Part shown: positions 22,101 through 46,725 of the stretch, piece by piece
Numbering within the stretch: the first letter of the stretch is position 1
Layout: the number at the start of each line of letters is the position of its first letter
Assembly (NCBI GenBank): GCA_003116995.1
Contig: BDSL01000034.1
Location: 744,001 to 808,000, forward strand
Length of the DNA: 64,000 bases
Reading direction: 5' to 3'
Source: Yamagishiella unicocca
Lineage: Eukaryota > Chlorophyta > Chlorophyceae > Chlamydomonadales > Volvocaceae
Translations under genes and position numbers: made by a program
The notes under the pieces: model-generated
What the model saw: only the letters and a program-made list of their open reading frames with translations
The model's database searches: none
What the model was told of the DNA's origin: nothing

Positions 22101-25100
22101 ATGGGAACCGTAGCCCTGGTGCATAGTCTTCGGACACCTGGACGCGCGCACATGCTACTGGGAGGGACCGGGGGGGGGTTAAAAGGTGAAACCGCGAATC
22201 CACGGCCGACAAACCGAGGCGGTGAAGATGGCGGTCCAGAAGAGACGGTGGGGAGAGGCGGGTGGAAACCCATACAGCGACATTCGAAGAGCGGGATGGG
22301 GCGGGTGGACAGTGAACCCGTGCACCCGTAACCCCGATTTGGCTGCGCCCTTGCTTACTGTGCCCCTTCCTCCGTGACTGACCCCAACCCCCTCATCCCA
22401 CCACGTGCCCGCCACACCACCACCTGGTTCCCGCCATGGCGTCCCACGACCTCCCTCGCCCTCGCCCGCACCTTTTCCAGCTCCGCCCCCCTCCCTCACC
22501 CATCTACGGGTCTTCCTCGAAACCCACCCACCCACCCACCCTCCCCCTCGCACCCACCCACCCACCCACCCTCCCCCTCGCACCCACCCACCCCCTCGCA
22601 CCCACCCACCCACCCACCATGACAGCCTGCTCGCGGCCCTTCTCCACCACCTCTCCGCCCGACGCGCGAGACCTCGTCACCTCCGCCTGCAGCGCCAGCA
22701 GCTGCGTGCGCAGCCGCAGCGACGACTCCGCCGCCGCCAGGGACGCCTCCACCTTGCCGCCGTGCAGCTGCTGCGCGGTCGCGTTGGCGTCCCAGCCCCC
22801 CTGCACCGCCGCCCCGCCCCAGCCCTCGGCCGTCATCACCGCCGGCAACAGCTCCTTGCGGCCCGCCAGGAGTGAGTCGCGCGTCGCCGCCGCCAGCGCC
22901 TCACGCGCCGGCGTCATCGCGGCGGTGGCGGCGAGGTCGACGGCGGCGGCGCCGCCGGGGGGTCCCGCGTTGAAGTTCTGCTGGTAGGTGAAGGTCTTGG
23001 GCGGCGGCGGCGCAGCCGCCGCCGCCGCCGCCGCGGCGGCTGCCGCCGCCGCGGCGCCCTGGTGCTGGCCCGACACCGCCGCCAGCGCCTGCGCGATCTT
23101 CTGCTGGTGGGTCAGCGGCGGCGGAGCCGCCACTGGCGGCTCCACCCCTAGCACCACCATGTTGAGCTTCCGCAGCATGGCGTGTCGGCCGCTCTGCCAG
23201 CGGGACAGCTCCGCCAGCAGCTGCGCGTTCTCCGTCGCCAGCCGCTCGTTCATGTGCAGCACGGCGTTGCTGGCGGCGCCGGCCGCCGCCGCCGCGGCGG
23301 CGGTGCGGGAGGTGGGCGTGCCGGGCCGCGCGGAGGTCTTGCTGCCGGGCGGGCTCTTGAAGCCGCCCAGCCGGCCCGCCAGGATGCCTGAGACCCGGGA
23401 GACCAGCACACTGAACATCCGCTCCAGCCCCTGAGGTAGGGTGTAGGGTTTAGGATTTTAGGGTTTAGCGGCCGGGGGAAGTAGCGATGGAGTAGCAGTG
23501 GTGAGGCGTGGAGTGGAGGGCACAGCGGTCAGCCTGCGTTGGGGTTGGCTCCAGGTGGGGTCCGGTCCATGCTGTGTGACTTGCAGCGACCGGCACGGCG
23601 GCAGGGTGCGGCGGGGCACTGGAGTCGGGGGGCGCCAGCAGGATGCGACAGCAGCCGCGTCCTCTCCCTCCCCAGCCACACTCCCACCCCCACACCCCCA
23701 CCCCCACACACCCCCACCCCCACACACATAGTCTCCGCCTCCCGACCCCGCCCCCTGTGCTCCAGCTACACTTCCCACGTCGAGAAACACCGGGTCATTT
23801 TGCAACACCCGCGCCCCACCACCAGCTACACTTCCCACGTCGAGGAACCGGTTCTTTACTGTCCCCCCCCCCCTCCCCACCTGCAGCCCGTCGCGCATGG
23901 ACGACTCGCAGGTCGACACCACGTCATCCAGCTCCACCAGCCGCCGGGCGTAATCCTCGCGGATGGCAGCCACCTCCGTCTGCAGCTTGCGGATGGCGCG
24001 GGACTGCTCGTCCATCAGGCCGCCGCCGCCGGCGCCGCCGCCGCCGAAGGTGGAGCCGCCGCTGACGGAGCCGGCGGCGTTGGACGACGCCGACACGCCG
24101 CGACGAGCCGCCGCCGGCGAGCTGGCGGCGGCGGCGGCGACGGCGGCGGAGAGGGAGCTGCCGTCCGAGTGGTCGTAACGGCTACGGTTGGTCGGGCTGC
24201 CGGGGTTGGTGAGCATCTGGGAGAGGGAGGGGAGGGGTGGGGAGAGGAGGGGGGAGGAGAGGTGCGGAGCGGGGGGCGGGAGCGGGTTAGAGGGGCGGCG
24301 GCAGGGAGGGAGGGAGGAGGGGTGCGGGTGGGCAAGGGCGGCGGCCTTCGATGAGAGGCTGCGCTGCACCGGGCGCGGTAAGGATCAGCGCTGGCAGGAG
24401 ACGGGGGGCGTGGAGGAGGAGGAGGAAGAGTGACGCGGAAATGGGGGCCTGATGCGCGGAGGCGATGCGGGCGCGAGGTTGTGCTTGTTGACGGGGTTGG
24501 GGAGGAGAGGGGGAGAGAGGGGGACGCGGCAGGGGGCTGCTGCGCCCTTCTTGGGCCCTGCTGTATGGTGGTCGCTGGAAAAAAATGACCGCCTGGGAGT
24601 GAGACGCGCGCCCTCCTGCATCCGCCCGGCGGCGGCACCGACCACGACAGCACTCGTCCGTTGCACTCGCATACGCTCTCTGCCCCCCCCGCCCGTGTAG
24701 TACCGACCCAGGGTTTTCCTTTCTCGACATCGACCCAGGGAATTTCCTTTCTCAACATCGACCCAGAGTTTTCCCTTTCTCTACATCGACCCGAGGGTTT
24801 TTCCTTTCTCAACATCGACCCGAGGGTTTGACCTTTCTCAAGATCGACCCGAGGGTTTTACCTTTCTCAACATCGACCCAGCACCTAGCACACCCGCAGT
24901 TCCCCCGGTCCCGCTCACCTCGTCGTTCCTCGCCTCCTGGAAGCGGGCCTCCGCCTCCGCCAGCCGCCGGCCGCGCTCCCGCTCCAGAGTCCCCTGAAGG
25001 GGGGGCGTCGCGGGCGAGAAAAAACACGGCGCGTCATCTATCCGTGTCAGGGAATGAGGATGAGTGGGTGATGTGACTTCGCGCTTGACGAGCCTCGAGC

Positions 25101-28100
25101 CGGGGTCTCCCGCGTCATCTCATCCCCGGCCCTGTACCCCCCCACACACACAGCTACACTAATCACGTCGGGTAACCGATGCGTTTCTGTAACCCCCCAC
25201 GACACAGCCGCACTCCCACCTCCAGCCGTGCCACCGTCTCCAGCAGCTCCGCCACCTGCGCGTCCTTTCGGGTGTTTGCCGCGGTGGCCGCCTCCAGATC
25301 CGCCTGCTGCGCCAGCACCGTCTGGTTGCGCTTGGCAATGTCCGCCTGCATCTTGGCCATGGACTCCTGCGGACAGACCGGGTTGGGGAGATACGGGAGG
25401 AGACCCGTGCATTGGCACCGGGTGGGGGAGGGGCAGGTTTAGCAAGTGAAAGTCATGGAAACCACATAGGAGAGAGAGGTAGGTTTGCAGGTGGAGGGAA
25501 ACAGGAGTGGGTTGCAACCTAACCTCCCATGCAGGTTGCCTGGTTTGTTTTTACTCTCTACCCCGCCGTTACCCCTGCTGTCCGGCCCGCCCCTCCCAGC
25601 TACACTTCCAACGTCACGTAACCGGTTATTTTTTGCCCCCCCCCCCCGTCTTTCCCCTCGGGTTTCCCTCGAACCCCCTCGTCTTTCGTATCCTCAACCC
25701 ACTTCTCCAGCATGCATCTCAAAACGTCTGTTCAAAACGTTTTCTTCTCGCATCCACGGGTCTTCCTCGAACCGCCCCCGCCCCACACACACACACCTGC
25801 AGCGCCTTCTTCTCCGCGTCCAGGCCCTGATTCTGCTTGCGCGACTGCGCCTTGTGCTGCCCCTCCAGCGTCTCCAGCGCCTCCTCGTGCGCCTTGCGCT
25901 GCCGCTCCAGTGCGGCCTGCGCCGCGGCCACGGCGGCCTCCAGGTCGGTCATCTGCGGGGGAGGGGGGCGGAGGAGGGAGGAGGGGGCGGCATTAAGGCC
26001 CGGTTACACGACGTGGGCCAAACGAGGTACTCGACGCCCCTCCGCCAGCATGACAGGCTGCTGGCTGCGCATGTATGTATGTGTTTTATAGATGCTGTAT
26101 GTATGTGTGTGTGTCCTGCCGCTGGCGGGGTGGTGGGGAGTCGCCAAGGACCCTGTCGCCAAGTCGCCCAACACCCCGTTGGCCGCACTGCGCACCGCGC
26201 GGCCTCCGCGTCCGGACTCACGGCCGCACGCACCCGCCGACACCACCGCAGCCACATGTCCCCCCGCTGCTACTGCTACGGCTGCTGCTACGCTACTGCT
26301 ACAGCTACTGCCACGCCTACTGCTACGGCTACCGCTACCCTCTATACGTGTCGACCCATGGCTTTCCCCTTTCAAGCCCGCTGCTGCTGCTGCGGACGGT
26401 GGGGTTCAGGTGGCCCTGGGCGGCGTCAGGTTGGGGGCGGCAAGGTAGCCCCCGGGTCGACAGAGGTGGCGAAACACACTGCTTGGAGAGCGGTAGGGCG
26501 GTGTGTGTGTATGTGTGTGTGTGCGTGTGTGTGTTTGTGTTTGGGTGGTGCAGCCGCGCAACGCACCTGCTTCCCCTTGGCCTCCAGCTTGTCCTTGACG
26601 GCCGCCAGCTCCTCCTCCGCCACCTTGGCCCGCTTCTCAGCCCCCCGCCGGGCCACCTCGGACTTGTCGCGGGCGGCCTCCGCGGACCTGCAGGACCGCA
26701 AGGGGGACGAGGGGGGGGGTGAGAAGAGACCCGTGGGTCGGCGGGGGAGACTGGGGATGAGGAGGATGGGTCGGTGCCACCCCGACCCACTCGAGCACCT
26801 CCACCTCCAAACCTGCGTGCCACACATTTCCTGATCGGGTTTGCTTTTCAGTGCCAATCGACCCACGGGTCTCCTCTCCTACCCGGCCCCCCGACCCACT
26901 TGAGCGCCTTCATGTGCCTCCTGGCCGCTTCCGCCTCTGCCGCCTCGCGCTCCGAAGCCACCGCCACCGCCGCCATGGACTGCAGCTGCGCGGCTGATAG
27001 CTCGGTATCCCGCAGCTGAGCAGTCAGCCGTGCCACCTGGCAGCAGCACAGCAACACAACACAACAAACAGAGTCGTCAACTCGTCAGTTGGGGCTCCCT
27101 TTCCGTATTGGTGTCCCCAACCCAGTTCTCCAGCATGCATCTCAAGACGTCTGTTCTGAACGGTTTTTCCGGGCATCCACGGGTCTTCCTCGAACCCCAC
27201 GTATTGGTAGGTTGGTCGGCCTCATCAGCGGCCGTCTCCCAGCGGTCCACATGGGCCACCACCACCGCCTGGCCATGCGGCCGCTGGGCGATTATCCGTC
27301 GGCTGCGCGATCCTGCTCGTAGCTCGCCTAGACATGACACTGCAATCGCGCGCTGTCGCCATCATCGCCTTGCGTATCGCCCGAAGCCAGTTCGCAAGGA
27401 CCTCGCAAAGCACGCAGCAGCTCCGAACGGCATCCTCTGACGCACCCCAGGGCCCCAACCAGCAGCCCCCCCCAGCGTCAGCGACGATCGAGCGGCGCCT
27501 CTGCACCTCCCTCCCCCCGGGTCTTCCTCGAACCCCCCCGGTCTTCTTGCAACCCCCAATCCTCGTAACTCCTTCCCCCCCAGTCGCTCAGCAGCCATTA
27601 GCGGCGGCACAGCAGCCCAGCGACGGCCCCACCTGGCCGCCCAGCTCCGCCACCAGGCGCCGCAGCTCCATCAGCTCGTTGGGCGAGCCCGAGTAGGGGC
27701 CCCCCGCCCCTGTCCCTGCTGCAGCCGCTGACCCCGAGTAGTTGCCGGTCTGCGCCGCCCCCGCAACCCCAGCTGCCGCCGCCGCCGGGCCCTGGGCGTT
27801 TGCCGCCCCCGCCCCAAGCGGTGATGACCCCGGCCGCCCCCCGGAGGAGCCGGGTCCCGCCCCGGCCGCGCCTCCCGCCCCGCCGCTTTGTGCCGCTGAA
27901 GCAGCTCCATGGCTTGCCATGACGAGGCTGAGCCGCACGGCCGAGCCTGGGGAAGGGAGCGCCGCGGGGGTTCGAGGGAGACCCGTGGATGCCCGAAAAA
28001 AACCGTTTAAAACAGAAGTTCTGAGATGCATGCTGGAGAACTGGGAGCTCCGCGGGGGGGAGGTGGGGTGCTGGCAGGGTTTTGGGGAGATGGGGTCCTG

Positions 28101-29812
28101 TTAGGGTTTAGGGGAGGTGGGGTGCTGGCAGGGCTTAGGGGAGGGAGGCAAGGTGGACGGAAGATGTGCGTCCCTGCTGGCCTGGCCGGCCCCTACGCCT
28201 TCTCCCTACAAGCTCCTGCCCCTGCCCCCCTCCCTTCCTCGCTGCCTTGCCCGGCCGCGGAACAAGGTCGACCCCCGCACCTCGCCGCCGCCTCGGTAAC
28301 TACCCCCCCCGTTTTATGTAACCCCCATCCACACCCTTTTTTGCACTGTCATGTCTTGTACGCGGGTCTCTATGCCACCCCTCGACCACAACCGTAATGC
28401 AGGCCGCAAGGAACTGCGGCGGGCGCCACACCCATTGGCCCTGTGAAGCCCCGTGTCCTGCCCCAACACGAGCCGCACCCTTCGCACCTTCTCCCCGCTC
28501 GTACTCCGAGCTGTCCTCCTCCACAACCAGCAGCTCCGCCGCTCCCGCCGCCGGCGACAGCGGAGGACCGCCCCTCCCCGACCGCGCCCCACCAGCGCCC
28601 CCCTGCGCACCCCCACCGCCACTGCCAGCCGCCGAGGAGCCCGAAGAGGCCCTGCCGCCTTGCGAGTCCGCACCGCCGCCGCCGCCGGCGGCGGCGGCGG
28701 CAGCAGCGGCGGCGGCGGCGTCGGCTGTTGACCAGGCGCCGGTGACGGACAGCGTCGTCGCTACGCCGGCGGCGTCGGCGTTAGACCGTACGGAAATCTC
28801 CGAGACGGAGCGGTGGATGCCCGTCGGGCTGTTCCGCGAGTTGCTGTTGGGCCGGCCCCAGCGCTGCTTGGCTCCGAAGCCGCCACCGCCGCCGCCGTAC
28901 GCCTTGTTGCGCCCGCCGCTGATCGTGTTCCGGCTGGTGCCGTTCCGGCCGCCGCCGTTGCTACTGCCGCTGCCGTCTCCGCCTCCGCCGCCTCCGCCAT
29001 GTTGCTGCCAGGCTCCGGAACCACCGACCTCCACGGAGCTGCCCGCGCCGCCGCCGCCGCCGCCACCACCACCGAGTTGCCTGCCCTCCCCCAGTTGATC
29101 CGGAGTCAGGGAGGCAGCCCCAGCATAGTAGGGTCCGTGCGGGTGGTGCTGCTGCTGCGATCCAGATCCAGATCCATAGCTGTACAACACGCCGCCGGCC
29201 CCGCCGCCTCCGGGGCTTCCGCTTCGGGGGTCGGGTTGCGAGGCCGCGCCGCCGTGGGGCTGGTACGGCTCCAGGGAGGGACCCAGATCGTACGCGCCGC
29301 CCACGGCGGGCAGGAACCCCGACCCCAAGTACGGCGGCAGGTACGGCGCGGTGGAGTCGTACACATCTGGGCCGGAGCTGGTGCGCTGGCCCAGCTGGGG
29401 CAGGGGTGCTGACGTGGATCCGGAGATCGGCTCCGTCAGGCCCTCGCCGCCGCGGTAAGGCTGTATGCCGCTGCTGCCGCTGTCGGTGTTCGTGCTGCCG
29501 GGGGTGCCGTGAGGTGAGGACCAGGCCATGCCGGGTGGAGGCCGGTTGGGTGCGGCTGCCGAGCCAGAGGCTGCGCTGCCGCTGGGACCCGCTGGCAGGG
29601 GGGGCCTGCGGAAGTAGGAAACCGCAAGGAGATGGGTTGGTGACAGGCAGGGGCAGGCGCCGGGGCGGGTGCGCGCCTTGCGCTGGGGTGCGGACAGCAG
29701 GGCGCTGATCGAGGAATGGAGGTGTGGGCGCGCACCTGTCGCGCTGCTCTTTGGCACTGCTGCTGCCCGCCCTCGCACCGAAGTGGTACAGCACGGGCTG
29801 CGAGGCGCCATC
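19145..29812 (-). CDS. Large multi-exon coiled-coil protein
   Basis: Exons I can join with matching phases, 5' to 3': 29,812-29,736; 29,605-28,488; 27,946-27,633; 27,036-26,900; 26,687-26,567; 25,952-25,797; 25,366-25,220; 24,994-24,920; 24,216-23,881; 23,430-22,618; 21,979-21,856; 21,401-21,223; 20,731-20,506; 20,186-19,915; 19,336-19,145, ending in TGA. This gives at least 1,428 residues. The first 400 or so are Gly/Ser/Pro-rich and probably disordered. The rest alternates heptad-rich coiled coil (RLTAQLRDTELSAAQLQSM, KRAKVAEEELAAVKDKLEA, MAELRRELAVAKHQMSHMQR, ERDRLEESVAAARDD, QLQ-rich) with Ala/Gly linkers. A structural or scaffold role, for example in cytoskeleton or flagella, is inference. 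The first coding exon is unresolved: 30,017-29,940 fits in phase (MRKQSQLADLIAGSGLVSG) but needs a GC donor. Confidence 0.78.
19346..19418 (+). repeat. Intron repeat family I copy at a 3' splice site
   Basis: It reads gaggaagacccgtggatgc, gagaaaaaccgtttagaaca, then gacatctcgaggtgcatgct and ggggaactt. In the coiled-coil gene it is antisense and ends within about 10 bases of the acceptor AG of the last exon (19,336), so its complement supplies the pyrimidine tract. Confidence 0.8.
19700..19905. repeat. 17-bp minisatellite
   Basis: The unit cccctcagcccctcccg is repeated about ten times with almost no variation. It lies in the last intron of the coiled-coil gene, next to the 5' splice site at 19,915; on the sense strand it is G-rich. 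Confidence 0.92.
21820..21856 (-). repeat. Intron repeat family I copy fused to a 5' splice site
   Basis: On the coding (minus) strand the exon end GCGGCAG is followed directly by GTGGGTTCGAGGGAAACCCG and TGGATGTCCGAAAAAA. The element therefore begins at the donor itself. The same arrangement is seen in LIG6 near 34,655. Confidence 0.72.
22505..22618. repeat. CCCA/CTCCCCCTCG intronic repeat
   Basis: Blocks of caccacccacccaccc-like sequence separated by ctccccctcg repeat four times. They run up to the 5' splice site at 22,618 in the coiled-coil gene. Confidence 0.85.
23762..23870 (-). repeat. Intron repeat family II, two copies in tandem
   Basis: On the minus strand the first copy reads agtaaagaaccggttcctcg and acgtgggaagtgtagctgg. 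A second copy has the diverged accggtgtttctcgacgtgg and the same tail. They lie just after the donor of the exon ending at 23,881. Confidence 0.7.
24700..24880. repeat. About 29-bp intronic minisatellite
   Basis: Units of acatcgacccgagggttt plus ttcctttctca repeat about six times with small changes, in the intron upstream of the exon beginning at 24,216. Confidence 0.88.
25152..25198 (-). repeat. Intron repeat family II copy
   Basis: On the minus strand it reads ggttacagaaacgcatcggt, tacccgacgtgattagtgta. It follows the donor of the exon ending at 25,220 in the coiled-coil gene. Confidence 0.65.
25695..25775 (-). repeat. Intron repeat family I copy near a 5' splice site
   Basis: On the minus strand it reads ttcgaggaagacccgtggat, gcgagaagaaaacgttttga, acagacgttttgagatgcat, gctggagaagtggg. 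It lies 22 bases after the donor of the exon ending at 25,797, in sense orientation. Confidence 0.82.
27120..27202 (-). repeat. Intron repeat family I copy, sense orientation
   Basis: It reads on the minus strand ggttcgaggaagacccgtgg, atgcccggaaaaaccgttca, gaacagacgtcttgagatgc, atgctggagaactgggt. It is mid-intron in the coiled-coil gene. Confidence 0.85.
27970..28047 (+). repeat. Intron repeat family I copy at a 3' splice site
   Basis: On the plus strand it reads ttcgagggagacccgtggat, gcccgaaaaaaaccgtttaa, aacagaagttctgagatgca, tgctggagaactggg. It is antisense to the coiled-coil gene and ends about 25 bases from the acceptor at 27,946. Confidence 0.85.
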
Positions 29813-30188
29813 CTGCACAGGCAGACAGGAATACGTTTACATTGGATGCTTGTGATTGTCTGTATTGGGTTGTTTCGCGCCGTCGCGTGCCGGACAGCAA
29901 AAACCGGCCAGGGCCGCGGGGCAGATGGGCTTGACCTGCCTGGCTTGACCGCCGCGAGATTCCGCTGACGAGACCTGATCCAGCGATAAGGTCTGCTAGC
30001 TGTGATTGCTTCCGCATGTTGTTACAGCCCAACGGAGCCAAACTGGGCGACAGCGCTAGCCATGGCTTGGAGCGCTAGCCATCGCTTGCACTGGCATGAC
30101 TTATATAGACACAACTTGTTGCGCAAAGAGAGTTCGTCAGAGTATATGTACAAAGTAAAAAATACACGCCTCGTCAATGAGGGGCATT

Positions 30189-30193
30189 TTACA
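30189..30193 (-). terminator. Poly(A) signal TGTAA of the small basic-protein gene
   Basis: TGTAA is the usual polyadenylation signal of Chlamydomonas-type algae. This copy on the minus strand lies about 420 nt after the stop codon at 30,611. Confidence 0.55.
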
Positions 30194-30610
30194 GCCTTGC
30201 CACATTTTAGCAATTTCTGCCCAGCATCGCAATTTCCAGCAAAAGAAAGCGATAAAACAAGTCGTACAATAGCTGAATGCCCATAAGTAATGTGGAATAG
30301 TAAAAGCTGACACACGAAGTCAAGGCCTCTTCCACGTCGGCGGCGTGTCGTAAAACCCACATCGGACCCCACAACCGCCCAACATCCCCACTGCACCTCA
30401 CAGCGCATGCTGCTGTTCTCATCACGCCCACAAAACGCCATCCGTGCTTTAGCATCACGTACTCGTGCTCCCGGCGTCGAAACTGCATCTTGGCGAGGCA
30501 TACACAGGCATACACCCGCTGCGTGTGCATGTTATGATAAAGCTAGCGCAAGGTGCCACGTGCACGGCCTCCACTGATGACCAGCAGCACATTGGGTACG
30601 CTGTTCAAGT

Positions 30611-31212
30611 TTACTGCTCCATGTCCGCTTGAATCTTTGCCTCCGCCTTCTTCTTTAGCTTGTCCTTCGGGGCCATTACTGGAGGCGGGCCCTTAATCTG
30701 AATGGGCACAGACAATATAGAGAGGTAGTCAAGAGCTCCGGTTCATATTCGCTTGGCGTAGGCAAAGTTCCCCTCGCCCACCCCAAAGCCCCCCTGGGCA
30801 CCCCATGGGGTGCCAACCCACCATTTTGAGCTTGCCTCCCGCTTGCTCTGCCTGGCCAGCCACATTGACCTCGTTACGCTTGTTGATAGCCTTCGATAGG
30901 TCCTGGTTGGAAACAAGTACCTGTCAGTTGCGCCCGAGTCCGCCGATAGCAAAGGCGGGCGTGTACCTTTCCTTCCCTGAACGCCTGAAGCTCTATGCCT
31001 TTCTTCGGAGGCTTTTCAAATTTGCCTGCGCCCAGGCGACGAGCACGGAACTTATTGAGGGCCTGTGTTTGTGTAATGGAGGCGGCCGTTTCGCAAGCTG
31101 CAAATCTGCATTGGCTCATACCTTTCTTCGTCACTGGTTGTTTACCATGTCGATTTGCAGCTTCCTTCTTTTTGTCAATCTTCTTGTTGGCCTTTAGTTG
31201 CTTTTGAGGCAT
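30611..31212 (-). CDS. Small lysine-rich conserved protein, DUF2462/UPF0390-like
   Basis: Four exons on the minus strand, 31,212-31,122, 31,025-30,967, 30,902-30,822 and 30,697-30,611, join in phase to 105 residues ending in TAA. The donors are AAAG/GTATGA, AAG/GTACAC and ATG/GTGGGT. The product starts MPQKQLKANKKIDKKKEAA, continues HGKQPVTKKGKFEKPPKKG, then DLSKAINKRNEVNVAGQ and AGGKLKM, and ends in a Lys/Glu-rich tail. The pattern of a basic N-terminus, a VTKKG-PPKKG block and an LSKAIN-EVAG-AGGKL helix resembles the small eukaryotic basic proteins grouped as DUF2462 (human C19orf53 type), from memory and without a search. Those proteins are probably nucleolar or ribosome-associated. It is transcribed divergently from LIG6. 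Coding status is well supported; the family call is tentative. Confidence 0.72.
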
Positions 31213-31633
31213 GGCTCTTGTTATGTAGAACACTTGGTAATGGCGAACGAGCAGCTTATGTTGCTTGTAAGTAGTATAAATTGCGCGGAATTGAAATGAT
31301 GTACCAGTGGAGTCCGCCACTATTAATTAGTTGCAGGCCGTGCTGCGCGCGCTTTGCAGCAATGAATGGATCGGGCGCATCACACGAACGCGCGGTGCCT
31401 CATCCGCTGAATAATTAGTTGCCGCAAGCATTAATGTATAATGTGCAATGCCCCCAGTCTTAAGCGACCATCACGCCACACAGCACGCTGACGTGGGGCC
31501 AGTTGACGCCCGAATCCTCAGCCGGACCGCTCGTAGATGCCGTGGCGACACAAGCGGCCAGTTGTAATGCATCACTGAACGCACTGCGTTCGCACCCCCG
31601 GCGCGGGCGCGCAACCCAGGCAGCGGTGTCGCG
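31213..31633. promoter_or_regulatory. Divergent promoter region, small basic-protein gene and LIG6
   Basis: There are 421 bp between two start codons that point away from each other. The left part is AT-richer than its surroundings (ttgtaagtagtataaattg near 31,265 and a second tataat-like stretch near 31,436). No specific factor site is recognisable. Confidence 0.5.
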
Positions 31634-46082
<14,449 letters not shown>

Positions 46083-46649
46083 GCACAGCTGCAACTCGTG
46101 TGTTTGTGTTTGTGGGTCTATCTGGCGGGGGCTCACCTGGAAGTGCGTGGGGGGCACGTGGGGACGAGGGCTGCCAGGCATTGGCGCTGGGGGGTGGGGA
46201 AGTGCGGGGGCTCCGGCGCGTTGGGGCGTGCACCGAATGGGTGTTGGGTTGGAGGCGGTGGGGGAAACGTCTATGATGTAGGTGTGTGTGGACACGTCGG
46301 TATGAATTGGTTAAGGTGGGTTAGGAGAGTGTTTTTAATCCGCAACCCATGTATTCGACCGTGGCCGCGCACCGGGCAGGGGTTGAGGCGAACGGAATAC
46401 TGGGGGGAGGGAAGCAGCTAGGGAAATCCGGGGGAACCTTCGGAACTGGATTCAGTGTGGATCCACAAGGTGCGGTATGGTGACGACGCAGGGGCAACTT
46501 GGGACACCGCACCCTCGTGTTATATTTTTTGTCGGTCGTTTATGAAGTAATGTTATGTAGAGCAATCGGGGCCGGAGCGGCAGCAGGACTCGAGGCTGTG
46601 TGAAGAAGAATTGCGGTGCCCGCACCGGCGCCTGCACTAGGCGAGTAGT

Positions 46650-46725
46650 AGTCGTAGTACCGATAGTAGCTATCACTTGTTGCAGTGGGCTCCAGACCAA
46701 AAGGCAGAACCACCAGGCATCGGGC
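46650..46725 (+). repeat. Dispersed repeat copy
   Basis: It reads gtagtaccgatagtagctat, cacttgttgcagtgggctcc, agaccaaaaggcagaaccac. It is the only copy of this family outside the first 5.3 kb. Confidence 0.65.

Noticed and set aside
22510..22620. Regularly spaced repeats resembling a CRISPR array
   Set aside because: The spacers are repeats themselves and the locus is an intron of a eukaryotic gene; it is a minisatellite. The same reasoning excludes 24,700-24,880, 49,305-49,385 and 63,786-63,904.
30022..30501. Minus-strand open frame of 159 codons below the small basic-protein gene
   Set aside because: It lies in what should be the 3' UTR of that gene and across its TGTAA signal, and has no domain or plausible splice partners.
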